A DNA stretch of 64,000 nucleotides from Pantoea sp050157905 (GTDB lineage: Bacteria > Pseudomonadota > Gammaproteobacteria > Enterobacterales > Enterobacteriaceae). The DNA lies in NCBI RefSeq assembly GCF_050157905.1, contig NZ_JBKIWZ010000001.1, positions 3,286,001 through 3,350,000 on the forward strand, written 5' to 3'. This document shows positions 36,027-43,538 of this stretch, piece by piece (positions within the stretch are counted from its first letter, which is position 1; each line of letters starts with the position of its first letter). The translations under genes and the position numbers were made by a program. A model generated the notes under the pieces. The model was not told where the DNA came from. It worked only from the letters and a program-made list of their open reading frames with translations, and did not search any database.

Positions 36027-36851
36027 TTGAAAGCTATCCAGCCTGAATCAGGCGAAGGTTTAACAACTCAGGCTGGCGTCAGCCTGACGCAGGTGTGGCA
36101 GCGTGACGATCTGACGACCGCCCGCTCAGACTGGCTGGCGGACGAAGTGCCGGTGGCACTGGTCTATAACGGCATCTCTCACGTCGTGATGATGACCACG
36201 CCAAAAGATCTGGAGGCGTTTGCGCTGGGATTTTCGCTCTCTGAAGGCATTATCGATGCGCCGGGTGACATTTTCGGCATGGATATCGTGCCGGGCTGTG
36301 ACGGTATCGAGGTGCAGATAGAGCTTTCCAGCCGCCGTTTTATGGCGCTGAAAGCGCAGCGTCGCGCGCTGGCAGGCCGGACGGGCTGCGGCGTCTGCGG
36401 CGTTGAGCAGCTGGAACAGATCGGCAAGCCGCTCTCGCCGCTGCCTTTTACCCAGACGTTTGCGCTGGAGAGGCTGGATCAGGCGCTGGGTGAGCTTAAG
36501 GCGTATCAGCCGGTCGGCCAGCTCACCGGCTGCACGCATGCGGCCGCATGGATCCAGCCCGACGGTCAGCTGGCCGGAGGCTGCGAAGATGTGGGTCGCC
36601 ATGTGGCGCTGGATAAGCTGCTGGGGTATCGCAGCCAGGCCGACTGGGGGCCAGGGGCGGTGCTGGTCTCCAGTCGCGCCAGTTATGAAATGGTGCAGAA
36701 GTCTGCCATGTGCGGCGTGGAAATCCTGTTTGCGGTGTCGGCGGCGACCCGCCTGGCGGTGGAGGTGGCTGAACGCTGTAACCTGACACTGGTCGGCTTC
36801 AGCAAACCCGGCCGCGCCACCATCTACAGCCACCCTCAGCGGCTGCGTTAA
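36027..36851 (+). CDS. fdhD: formate dehydrogenase sulfurtransferase FdhD
   Basis: 274 residues starting at a TTG (36027), the only start that keeps the full N-terminus, with AGG nine bases upstream. EVPVALVYNGISHVVMM, GRTGCGVCGVEQL (Cys121 and Cys124, the same positions as in E. coli) and EDVGRHVALDKLLG are present. FdhD takes sulfur from IscS and places it on the molybdenum cofactor of FdoG. It diverges from fdoG and overlaps the convergent deoR-type gene by four bases. Confidence 0.95.
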   Translation: MKAIQPESGEGLTTQAGVSLTQVWQRDDLTTARSDWLADEVPVALVYNGISHVVMMTTPKDLEAFALGFSLSEGIIDAPGDIFGMDIVPGCDGIEVQIELSSRRFMALKAQRRALAGRTGCGVCGVEQLEQIGKPLSPLPFTQTFALERLDQALGELKAYQPVGQLTGCTHAAAWIQPDGQLAGGCEDVGRHVALDKLLGYRSQADWGPGAVLVSSRASYEMVQKSAMCGVEILFAVSAATRLAVEVAERCNLTLVGFSKPGRATIYSHPQRLR

Positions 36852-37624
36852 ACGACCCTCACTTCAGGCAGTCGCTGCTGCAGCGCCGCAAGGGCGGCAC
36901 TGTCGCCGCCCCCGCCGTCGGTAATCAGCATAGAGATTGTCTGAGGTGGCGCATAGACCGTACGGCTGACCACCCCCAGCTTGCTGTGGTCGGCCAGCAG
37001 ATAGCAGGATGCAGACTGCTGCACCATCGCACGGGCTATGGCCGCTTCGTGCGGATGAAAGCTGGTGGCCCCGCACGCTGCCTCAACGCCCACCGGTGAC
37101 AGCAGCGCGATATCGGCACGGTAGCGGACGATCTCGCCGACGGTGATTTCACCGCGTGTCTGCTGTGCGCCCGCTGACATGTTCCCGCCCAGCAAAATAA
37201 TCTGATTATTCAGCGTCTGATCTTCTTCCCCGGCGCTCAGGGCCAGCGCCGCCTGCAGGCTGTTGGTAAGGATCGTCAGGCCGGAAAGGGCACACAGCTC
37301 CTCTGCCAGAAATGTAGTGGTGCTGCCCGCGTCCAGGAACAGCGTCTGTCCGGGCTGCAGCAATTGCACAGCGGCACGGGCGATTGCGCGCTTCTCCCGG
37401 GTCTGCTGGCTGCGGCGTTCGGTCAGCGGCGGTTCGGCGGGCGTTTCCAGCGCCACCAGCCCGCCATGCACCCGTCGCGCCAGCCCCAGCGCATCCAGCT
37501 CAATCATATCCCGACGCGCGGTTTCGCGTGATACCCCCAGCTCTTTGATAATGCGCTCGGTGCTCACCTGGTTGAGCCGGGTCAGTAAGGCACGGATGCG
37601 ATGAAGGCGCATTTCCTGCAGCAT
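36848..37624 (-). CDS. DeoR-family transcriptional regulator
   Basis: 258 residues from the ATG at 37624, behind AAGGAAA; a 68-residue in-frame extension upstream runs through the operator region and is rejected. N-terminal HTH_DeoR (RLHRIRALLTRLNQ, VSTERIIKELGVSRETARRD) and C-terminal DeoRC sugar-phosphate-sensor domain (LFLDAGSTTTFLAEEL, ILLGG, LADHSKLGVVSRT) are clear. It faces a class III aminotransferase gene across a region with a tandem repeat, so it most likely controls that gene and itself (inference). Effector unknown, probably phosphorylated. Confidence 0.85.
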   Translation of the reverse strand: MLQEMRLHRIRALLTRLNQVSTERIIKELGVSRETARRDMIELDALGLARRVHGGLVALETPAEPPLTERRSQQTREKRAIARAAVQLLQPGQTLFLDAGSTTTFLAEELCALSGLTILTNSLQAALALSAGEEDQTLNNQIILLGGNMSAGAQQTRGEITVGEIVRYRADIALLSPVGVEAACGATSFHPHEAAIARAMVQQSASCYLLADHSKLGVVSRTVYAPPQTISMLITDGGGGDSAALAALQQRLPEVRVV

Positions 37625-37728
37625 AATGGTTTCCTTGTAAAGCGCGAAGAGCCTGGATAATACGCCAGTCCGGCGCTGGCGTCCGTCTGAATCGGGGGCC
37701 AGCTTAACGCGACGCATCACGAACGTCA

Positions 37729-37764
37729 TGTGTATTTTATTGCATTTGTGTATTTTGTTGCATT
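37729..37764. promoter_or_regulatory. tandem 18-base direct repeats, probable DeoR-type operators
   Basis: TGTGTATTTTATTGCATT (37729-37746) is followed without gap by TGTGTATTTTGTTGCATT (37747-37764), one mismatch. They sit between the divergent regulator and aminotransferase genes, 67 bases before the latter. Head-to-tail sites of this kind are common for DeoR-family proteins. Confidence 0.7.
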
Positions 37765-37830
37765 TTTGACGCAGGCAGGCATGATAAGGGTCATCGCGCT
37801 TCCCCTTTATCCCTGAAACCGGAGTCAATT

Positions 37831-39171
37831 ATGGCCACGCGTTCCACCATTATGGATACCAACAGTTTTCGCGCTGAACATGCCGCTGCGCTGGACAGCG
37901 AGACGCGCAAACTGACCGATAAACGCAGTCAGGTGCTCGGCGAATCCTATCGCCTGTTCTATCGCAAGCCGGTTCATCTGGTGCGCGGAGAGGGGCAGTA
38001 TCTTTGGGACGCGGCGGGCGATAAGTATCTCGACGTTTACAACAACGTGGCAAGCATTGGTCACTGTCATCCGGCCGTGATTGAGGCGGTAACGCAGCAG
38101 ATGAAAATGCTGAACACCCACACCCGTTACCTGCACGAAAATATCCTTGACTACAGCGAAGCACTGCTGGCGACCACGCCTGCGGCAATCGATCGCGCGA
38201 TGTATATGTGTACCGGATCGGAAGCCAACGATCTGGCGATCCGCGTGGCGCGCGCCTTCAGCGGCGGCACCGGAATTATTGTCAGTAAAGAGGCCTACCA
38301 CGGCACCAGTGAGCTGACCTCCGGTGCCTCTCCGGCGCTGGGCAGCGGGCAGCCGCTGGCACCAACCACCCGGCTGGTGATGCCGCCGGATGCCTATCGC
38401 GTGGATGCACCGGATCTGGGTGACTGGTTTGCCGGCCAGATTCAGCAGCAGATTGATGATATGGCCGCGCACGGTATTAAGTTTGCCGGATTCCTGGCCG
38501 ATTCTATCTTCTCTTCAGACGGCGTTCTGCCCGACCCGCGCGGTTTCCTGAAAAAAGCGGTCGAAGTGGTGCATGCTAACGGCGGCATTTTTATTGCCGA
38601 TGAAGTCCAGCCCGGGTTCGGCCGGACCGGCGATGCGTTCTGGGGCTTTGGCCGCCACGATGTCGTGCCCGATCTGATCACCACCGGCAAGCCGATGGGC
38701 AACGGCATCCCGGTATCCGGACTGCTGGCAAAAAGCGAGGTGCTGGCCGCTTTCAGCGACTCGATTCCTTACTTCAATACTTTTGGCGGCAATCCGGTCG
38801 CAATGGCGGCGGCGCAGGCGGTGCTGAAGGTGATTACCGAAGAGGGCTTACAGGAACACAGCCGTGTGGTCGGTGCGAAGCTGCTGGCTGAGCTGCGGAC
38901 GCTGATGGATCGCTTTGAGTGCGTGGGGGATGTGCGCGGTGCCGGACTGTTTATCGGCTTCGAACTGGTCACCGATCGTCACAGTAAAACGCCGGATAAG
39001 ACGCTGGCGCTGGATCTGATTGAGAAGCTGCGTGAACATCGCGTGCTGACTTCGGTCGCTGGCCCGTATGGGAATGTACTGAAACTGCGTCCGCCTCTGG
39101 CTTTTCAGGAAAGCGACATCGACTGGCTGGTCGGGGCACTCGACAGCGCGCTGCGCGCGCTGGGCCGGTAA
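37831..39171 (+). CDS. class III (PLP) aminotransferase, AGXT2/GabT-like
   Basis: 446 residues behind CCGGAG. PLP motifs are complete: CTGSEAND (127-134), YHGTS (156-160), IADEVQPGFGRTG (255-267) and the Schiff-base Lys287 in ITTGKPMGNG. NNVASIGHCHPAV and FNTFGGNPVAMAAA support the alanine-glyoxylate-2/ethanolamine-phosphate-lyase-like branch rather than GabT proper. It could act on an omega-amino acid or amino alcohol; with no pathway genes beside it the substrate stays open. It is divergent from the DeoR-type regulator and probably under its control. An eight-base-pair hairpin lies just past the stop (39185-39218). Confidence 0.85.
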   Translation: MATRSTIMDTNSFRAEHAAALDSETRKLTDKRSQVLGESYRLFYRKPVHLVRGEGQYLWDAAGDKYLDVYNNVASIGHCHPAVIEAVTQQMKMLNTHTRYLHENILDYSEALLATTPAAIDRAMYMCTGSEANDLAIRVARAFSGGTGIIVSKEAYHGTSELTSGASPALGSGQPLAPTTRLVMPPDAYRVDAPDLGDWFAGQIQQQIDDMAAHGIKFAGFLADSIFSSDGVLPDPRGFLKKAVEVVHANGGIFIADEVQPGFGRTGDAFWGFGRHDVVPDLITTGKPMGNGIPVSGLLAKSEVLAAFSDSIPYFNTFGGNPVAMAAAQAVLKVITEEGLQEHSRVVGAKLLAELRTLMDRFECVGDVRGAGLFIGFELVTDRHSKTPDKTLALDLIEKLREHRVLTSVAGPYGNVLKLRPPLAFQESDIDWLVGALDSALRALGR

Positions 39172-39301
39172 GCCGCAGAGCATGACAGGCGCGGCATCCG
39201 GGCTGATGGTGCGCCTGTAAACCTATGGGGCAGGCGGCTCTGTAAAGGCAGTGTGGGCAGCCGCGCGCTGTAAAAACAACAGGTTGCTTTTGCCGGGGTT
39301 C

Positions 39302-39320
39302 GCAAATCCTTATCGTTATC
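39302..39320. promoter_or_regulatory. Fur box upstream of sodA
   Basis: On the minus strand GATAACGATAAGGATTTGC matches 14 of 19 positions of the Fur consensus, including both first GATAA repeats. It lies upstream of a TATAAT at 39359-39364. E. coli sodA is Fur-repressed. Confidence 0.6.
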
Positions 39321-39431
39321 AGGGCATTGATTACGCTTTTACGCTACATGAATTTAACTATAATGATTCGACTGCTTACGCGGCACGTCCCGAATTCGTC
39401 GTGCTGCTCATATTAAATGGAGAGGAAGAAC

Positions 39432-40049
39432 ATGAGTTATTCACTGCCATCCCTGCCTTATGCCTACGACGCACTGGAACCGCATTTTGACAAGCAGACG
39501 ATGGAAATCCATCACACTAAACATCACCAGACCTATGTGAACAACGCCAACGCGGCGCTGGAAGGCACTGAATTTGCCGATCTGCCGGTCGATGAGCTGA
39601 TCACTAAGCTGGATCAGCTGCCAGCAGACAAAAAAGGCCCACTGCGCAACAACGCAGGCGGTCACGCGAACCACAGCCTGTTCTGGAAAGGCCTGAAAAC
39701 CGGCACCACCCTGCAGGGCGACCTGAAAGCGGCTATCGAGAAAGATTTCGGCAGCGTGGAAAAATTCCAGGAAGAGTTTGAGAAAGCCGCTGCAACCCGT
39801 TTCGGTTCAGGCTGGGCGTGGCTGGTTAAGAAAGGCGACAAGCTGGCTGTGGTTTCTACCGCAAACCAGGATAACCCGCTGATGGGCGAAGCGGTTGCCG
39901 GCGTCTCTGGCTTCCCGATCATCGGTCTGGATGTGTGGGAACACGCTTACTATCTGAAGTATCAGAACAAGCGTCCTGACTACATCAAAGCGTTCTGGAA
40001 CGTGGTTAACTGGGACGAAGCAGCCGCCCGCTTCGCTGCTGCACAGTAA
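39432..40049 (+). CDS. sodA: manganese superoxide dismutase
   Basis: 205 residues from MSYSLPSLPYAYDALEPHFD; a five-codon upstream extension overlaps the AGAGGAAG ribosome site and is rejected. Metal ligands are in MEIHHTKHHQTYV, HANHSLFW and DVWEHAYYLKYQN, and GSGWAWLV marks the Mn/Fe family. It removes superoxide in the cytoplasm. Followed by a strong terminator. Confidence 0.97.
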   Translation: MSYSLPSLPYAYDALEPHFDKQTMEIHHTKHHQTYVNNANAALEGTEFADLPVDELITKLDQLPADKKGPLRNNAGGHANHSLFWKGLKTGTTLQGDLKAAIEKDFGSVEKFQEEFEKAAATRFGSGWAWLVKKGDKLAVVSTANQDNPLMGEAVAGVSGFPIIGLDVWEHAYYLKYQNKRPDYIKAFWNVVNWDEAAARFAAAQ

Positions 40050-40070
40050 GTTAATATGGCGTTACCTGTT

Positions 40071-40103
40071 AAACCGGTGAAATTTATTTCACCGGTTTTT
40101 TTT
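40071..40103 (+). terminator. sodA terminator
   Basis: Stem AAACCGGTGAAAT/ATTTCACCGGTTT with a tiny loop and a run of eight T. Confidence 0.93.
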
Positions 40104-40243
40104 ATCTTTATATTATGCGTTCCTGGATGGAACCAGAAATCGTCATCCGTCAGTTTTAATGTTATTCCGCATTAACCTGCCGTTGATATTAGTTATGATA
40201 TTTTCAGTGACATTCCTGCTTAACCCACTGCGTGTCGCTGATT

Positions 40244-41212
40244 ATGTCAATTATAACTACTCACGAAACTACAGCAGATTCCTCTGCTTCGCTTTTTTTT
40301 CAGCTAATTAGTGGAAAATGCGTCCCGGATAAACTCTGGATAAGTAAACGGTTCCGGCTGAAATTTGTCTTAAGGACGCTGATATCGCCACTGACGACGC
40401 TGCATTATCTGGATGCCCTGTCGCGTCTGCCACAGCTGCCTCTGTTAATGAGCACCCAGGGTCTGCTGCCCGCCAAGCTGCACCGGCCCTATCTGCGTTC
40501 AGGCCTGAGCATTGCTGCGCGCGCGCAGGCGATTCTCGACCATTATACCCTGATGAATAACCTGGAAAATCCAGCGCTGCGTCAGCTGCTGCAGAGCGCC
40601 GCCGATAACCCGCTGGCTGCGCTGACCGGTAAAAACGGCGAAGCCTTTTTACTCTCCTGCAGTTCAGGTTATTTTGACCGTGAAGGCGAAGTGACGCTGG
40701 TGTTGCGTTATAACGACGACGTTATCGCGTCGCTTTCATTTTCTATTGTTAATGAGAATAACCAGCGCACCTTATTAATTGGCGGATTACAGGGGCCGCG
40801 GAAACATATCAATAATGAGGTTATCCGTGAGGCGACAAAAGCCGCCCAGGGCCTCTTCCCGAAACGCCTGTTAATGGAAGCAGTGTTTATTCTTGCGAAA
40901 CAGTGCGGTGTGGAGAGGATTCTGGCAGTGGGCGATGAGACGCACGTATTCCGCAGCCTCCGCTATCGCCACAGTAAAGGGGATAAGTTCTTTGCCAGCT
41001 ACAGTGAATTCTGGCTGTCGCTGAGTGGGGAGGCGCGCAGTGATGGGATGTTTATGCTGCCGCTGAACCTGCCGCGTAAAACGCTGGAGGAGATCGCCAG
41101 CAAGAAGCGCGCAGAGTATCGCCGTCGCTATGAACTGCTGGATGCGCTGGCGGAACAGGTCTGTGCCGCCGCTGGCGAACGCAAGGCCGATGCTGATCAG
41201 GCCGCAGCCTGA
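40244..41212 (+). CDS. VirK/YbjX family protein (DUF535)
   Basis: 322 residues from ATG 40244; a GTG four codons earlier is possible and neither has a strong ribosome site. The DUF535 pattern is clear: YLRSGLSIAARAQAILDHY near the start, SFSIVNENNQRTLLIGGLQG, LFPKRLLMEAVFILAKQCGV and FASYSEFWLSLSGEARSDGM with the final basic helix LEEIASKKRAEYRRRYELLD. VirK in Shigella affects IcsA display and YbjX in Salmonella is PhoP-linked, but the biochemical role is unknown. No signal peptide. The region before it is AT-rich, unlike the gene body. Confidence 0.85.
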   Translation: MSIITTHETTADSSASLFFQLISGKCVPDKLWISKRFRLKFVLRTLISPLTTLHYLDALSRLPQLPLLMSTQGLLPAKLHRPYLRSGLSIAARAQAILDHYTLMNNLENPALRQLLQSAADNPLAALTGKNGEAFLLSCSSGYFDREGEVTLVLRYNDDVIASLSFSIVNENNQRTLLIGGLQGPRKHINNEVIREATKAAQGLFPKRLLMEAVFILAKQCGVERILAVGDETHVFRSLRYRHSKGDKFFASYSEFWLSLSGEARSDGMFMLPLNLPRKTLEEIASKKRAEYRRRYELLDALAEQVCAAAGERKADADQAAA

Positions 41213-41220
41213 TCAACGCT

Positions 41221-41582
41221 TCAGAAAGCGGTTCTGGCGAAGCCGGTCATCACTTTCAGGCCCATTTCACGTCCCAGCGCGGTCATTGGATGCACCACCA
41301 CCAGGCCGCGCACGCTTTTTTCAGCGCGCCCAGATTAGCCTGCTCTTTTTTGGTAATTTCGCGGCTGAAACCCATTTTCTGTAGCTTCTGCGCTTCAACA
41401 CTCAGCTTTTCAACCCGCTGATTGCGCAGACGCTCAATCTCCGTCACCAGCGTTTCTTTCTCTTTCAGCAACGCGCCCAGTTTCTCGGTGTCACCTGACT
41501 CCAGTAACTGCGGCTCTTTGCGGTTCAGTGCGTCCAGCTTATCGCTGAGAAGTTTGATTTCGTTCTTTTCTTGCTCTTTCAT
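41221..41582 (-). pseudogene. yibL: YibL family protein (DUF2810), frameshifted as sequenced
   Basis: Residues 1-89 (MKEQEKNEIKLLSDKLDALN to LGALKK) match YibL, a small coiled-coil ribosome-associated protein. A six-T run at 41316-41321 (A on the coding strand) then shifts the frame and gives a foreign ten-residue tail. With one more A the frame continues SVRGLVVVHPMTALGREMG to the stop at 41221, exactly 120 residues as in E. coli. The intact downstream frame with normal codon use argues for a sequencing slip. Neighbour of mtlR as in E. coli. Confidence 0.85.
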
Positions 41583-41654
41583 GACAACAACTCGTTGAGG
41601 AAAACAGGCTAAGGATACACCAAATCGGGTGCAGGTTCCCGCTCAGCGTAAGAC

Positions 41655-41679
41655 AAAAAAGGCGCCGGAAAGGGCGCCT
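41655..41679 (-). terminator. mtlADR terminator
   Basis: On the minus strand GGCGCC, six-base loop, GGCGCC, then six T, just after the mtlR stop. Confidence 0.85.
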
Positions 41680-41686
41680 GACGGGG

Positions 41687-42289
41687 CTAGCTGCCGGACT
41701 TTTTAAACGCCTGCTTAGTGCTGATGCGGGCAATCAGTTCGGTAAGCGACAGCACCATGGTGGATCGCACCATCTGCAGATAGCGCTGCTGCTGCATACT
41801 GCGCAGCTCCGCATCGTCGGTGTGAAACACTGGCGCAGGCGGCCAGGCAGTGACGCAGTGCAGCTCACCAAATGGGCCAAGGATTTCATCGTCGGTAAAG
41901 CGGTAGTCGGCGCTATCGTGGTTCAGCTCTTCGCGCAGCGCCAGCAGCAGTTCACCATCTTCATATTCATGACGGCTGATGACGCCCAGGCCATAAATCA
42001 GCTTCAGGCGAACCGAGAGTTCACCCAGTGGACCATCGCCCAGCAGCAGCGGTTCCACGGCATATTTCACCGCATAGTCATCTTTGCGGAACACCTGCAG
42101 CACCAGCAGATTGACCGCTTCAGCCAATAGCTCAACGGCGGCGATAAGAAAGCTTCTCACCGAACGACCGGCGTTCAGGCGCTCAAGCACCCGGTTCTCA
42201 AAAGCTTGCTTCTCTTCCATTATTGCCTGCATGGGTTCAATACCGCCGTTGGGCGCAGACAGGCTGCGCCCGGCTTGCGTCACTAACAC
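41687..42289 (-). CDS. mtlR: mannitol operon repressor MtlR
   Basis: 200 residues (E. coli 195). Conserved MEEKQAFENRVLERLNAGRS, VRSFLIAAVELLAEAVNLLV, GPLGELSVRLKLIYGLGVI and DDEILGPFGELHCV. MtlR lacks a known DNA-binding fold and represses mtlADR, possibly through a partner. It starts 7 bases after the mtlD stop as the last gene of the operon. Confidence 0.93.
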   Translation of the reverse strand: MLVTQAGRSLSAPNGGIEPMQAIMEEKQAFENRVLERLNAGRSVRSFLIAAVELLAEAVNLLVLQVFRKDDYAVKYAVEPLLLGDGPLGELSVRLKLIYGLGVISRHEYEDGELLLALREELNHDSADYRFTDDEILGPFGELHCVTAWPPAPVFHTDDAELRSMQQQRYLQMVRSTMVLSLTELIARISTKQAFKKSGS

Positions 42290-42296
42290 GCGCGCA

Positions 42297-43445
42297 TTAT
42301 GCCATAGCGTGCCAGGCGCTCACCACTGAAGCCACCACTTCGCTATCGGCAGCCAGACCAGAAATCTCAGCCAGGGTCGCCTGTGGGCCTTTTTCTGCCA
42401 GCAGTGCAGCCAGCTCCTGCGCCTGCGGGTCCTGATCGCTGTGGTAGTGCATCGCGGCGGCAATACCCTGTACCAGATGGGCATGTGGCAGACCATACTC
42501 CAGCGTTCCGAGGGTGGGTTTGATCAGGCGATCGCCCGCACTCAGTTTACGCAGCGGCTGACGGCCAACGCGCTCAACATCATCTTTCAGGTAAGGGTTT
42601 TCGAAACGGCCCAGGATTTTCTGAATGTAGGCAGCATGTTTCTCTGCGTCGAAACCGTAACGCTGGATCAGCACCGCGCCGCTCTCTTCCATCGCGCCTT
42701 TCACAACGGCCCGGATTTTTTCATCCATAATGGCGTCACGAATGGTCTGATGGCCAGCCAGCTGGCCAAGATAGGCGGTAATGGCGTGACCGGTGTTCAG
42801 GGTAAAGAGCTTGCGCTCAACAAAGGCCATCAGATTATCGGTCAGCTCCATACCAGGAATGGCCGGCAGGTCGCCTTTAAACTGCGTTTTGTCGACGATC
42901 CATTCGCTGAAGGTTTCAACGGTCACTTCCAGCGGATCGCTGCTACCGGCTTCCGTCGGTGGCACGATGCGATCAACCGCGGAATCAACAAAACCGACGT
43001 GCTGCTCCAGCCAGGCGTGATACTGCTCCGGCAGCACCTTCAGCACATGCTGTTTCAGCTGGCTGGTGCCGCGCACCATATTTTCACAGGCGATAATATT
43101 CAGTGGACGGGTCGTGCCATCATCGCTGCGTTTAATCAGCCCTTTCGCCACGCTACCCGCAATGCGCTCCAGGATCTGTGGGCCAACGGCGGTGGTCACC
43201 AGGTCGACCTCAGACACCAGGGTGACGATCGCTTCGCTGGTACTGTTGACGGCGCTGACACCGGTCACGATTTCTGTTCTGGTCTGTTCGCCAACCACAT
43301 GAACGGGATACTCATGACGCGCGTTCAGTGCATCCAGCACTGTCTGATTCACATCAGCAAAAACCAGTTCGATACCGGCATCAGCCAGTAATTTGCCGAT
43401 AAAGCCGCGACCGATGTTGCCTGCTCCGAAATGTAACGCTTTCAT
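42297..43445 (-). CDS. mtlD: mannitol-1-phosphate 5-dehydrogenase
   Basis: 382 residues, E. coli length. N-terminal NAD-binding MKALHFGAGNIGRGFIGKLL and the catalytic-domain Lys region (ENPYLKDDVERVGRQPLRKL) are present. It oxidises mannitol 1-phosphate to fructose 6-phosphate. Second gene of mtlADR, 93 bases after mtlA; that gap carries an inverted GGGGCGG... repeat but no clear terminator. Confidence 0.97.
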   Translation of the reverse strand: MKALHFGAGNIGRGFIGKLLADAGIELVFADVNQTVLDALNARHEYPVHVVGEQTRTEIVTGVSAVNSTSEAIVTLVSEVDLVTTAVGPQILERIAGSVAKGLIKRSDDGTTRPLNIIACENMVRGTSQLKQHVLKVLPEQYHAWLEQHVGFVDSAVDRIVPPTEAGSSDPLEVTVETFSEWIVDKTQFKGDLPAIPGMELTDNLMAFVERKLFTLNTGHAITAYLGQLAGHQTIRDAIMDEKIRAVVKGAMEESGAVLIQRYGFDAEKHAAYIQKILGRFENPYLKDDVERVGRQPLRKLSAGDRLIKPTLGTLEYGLPHAHLVQGIAAAMHYHSDQDPQAQELAALLAEKGPQATLAEISGLAADSEVVASVVSAWHAMA

Positions 43446-43538
43446 AATTTTTGACCCATATCAAATGACGATGGGGCGGGCAAACCCGCCCCGGAAAATA
43501 GGGACGGGCATGACCGCCCCAGGGAAAATATCACGACA

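Noticed and set aside
40232..40243. GTG start of the VirK/YbjX-family gene
   Set aside because: The ATG four codons later is preferred; neither has a clear ribosome site, so the choice is weak.
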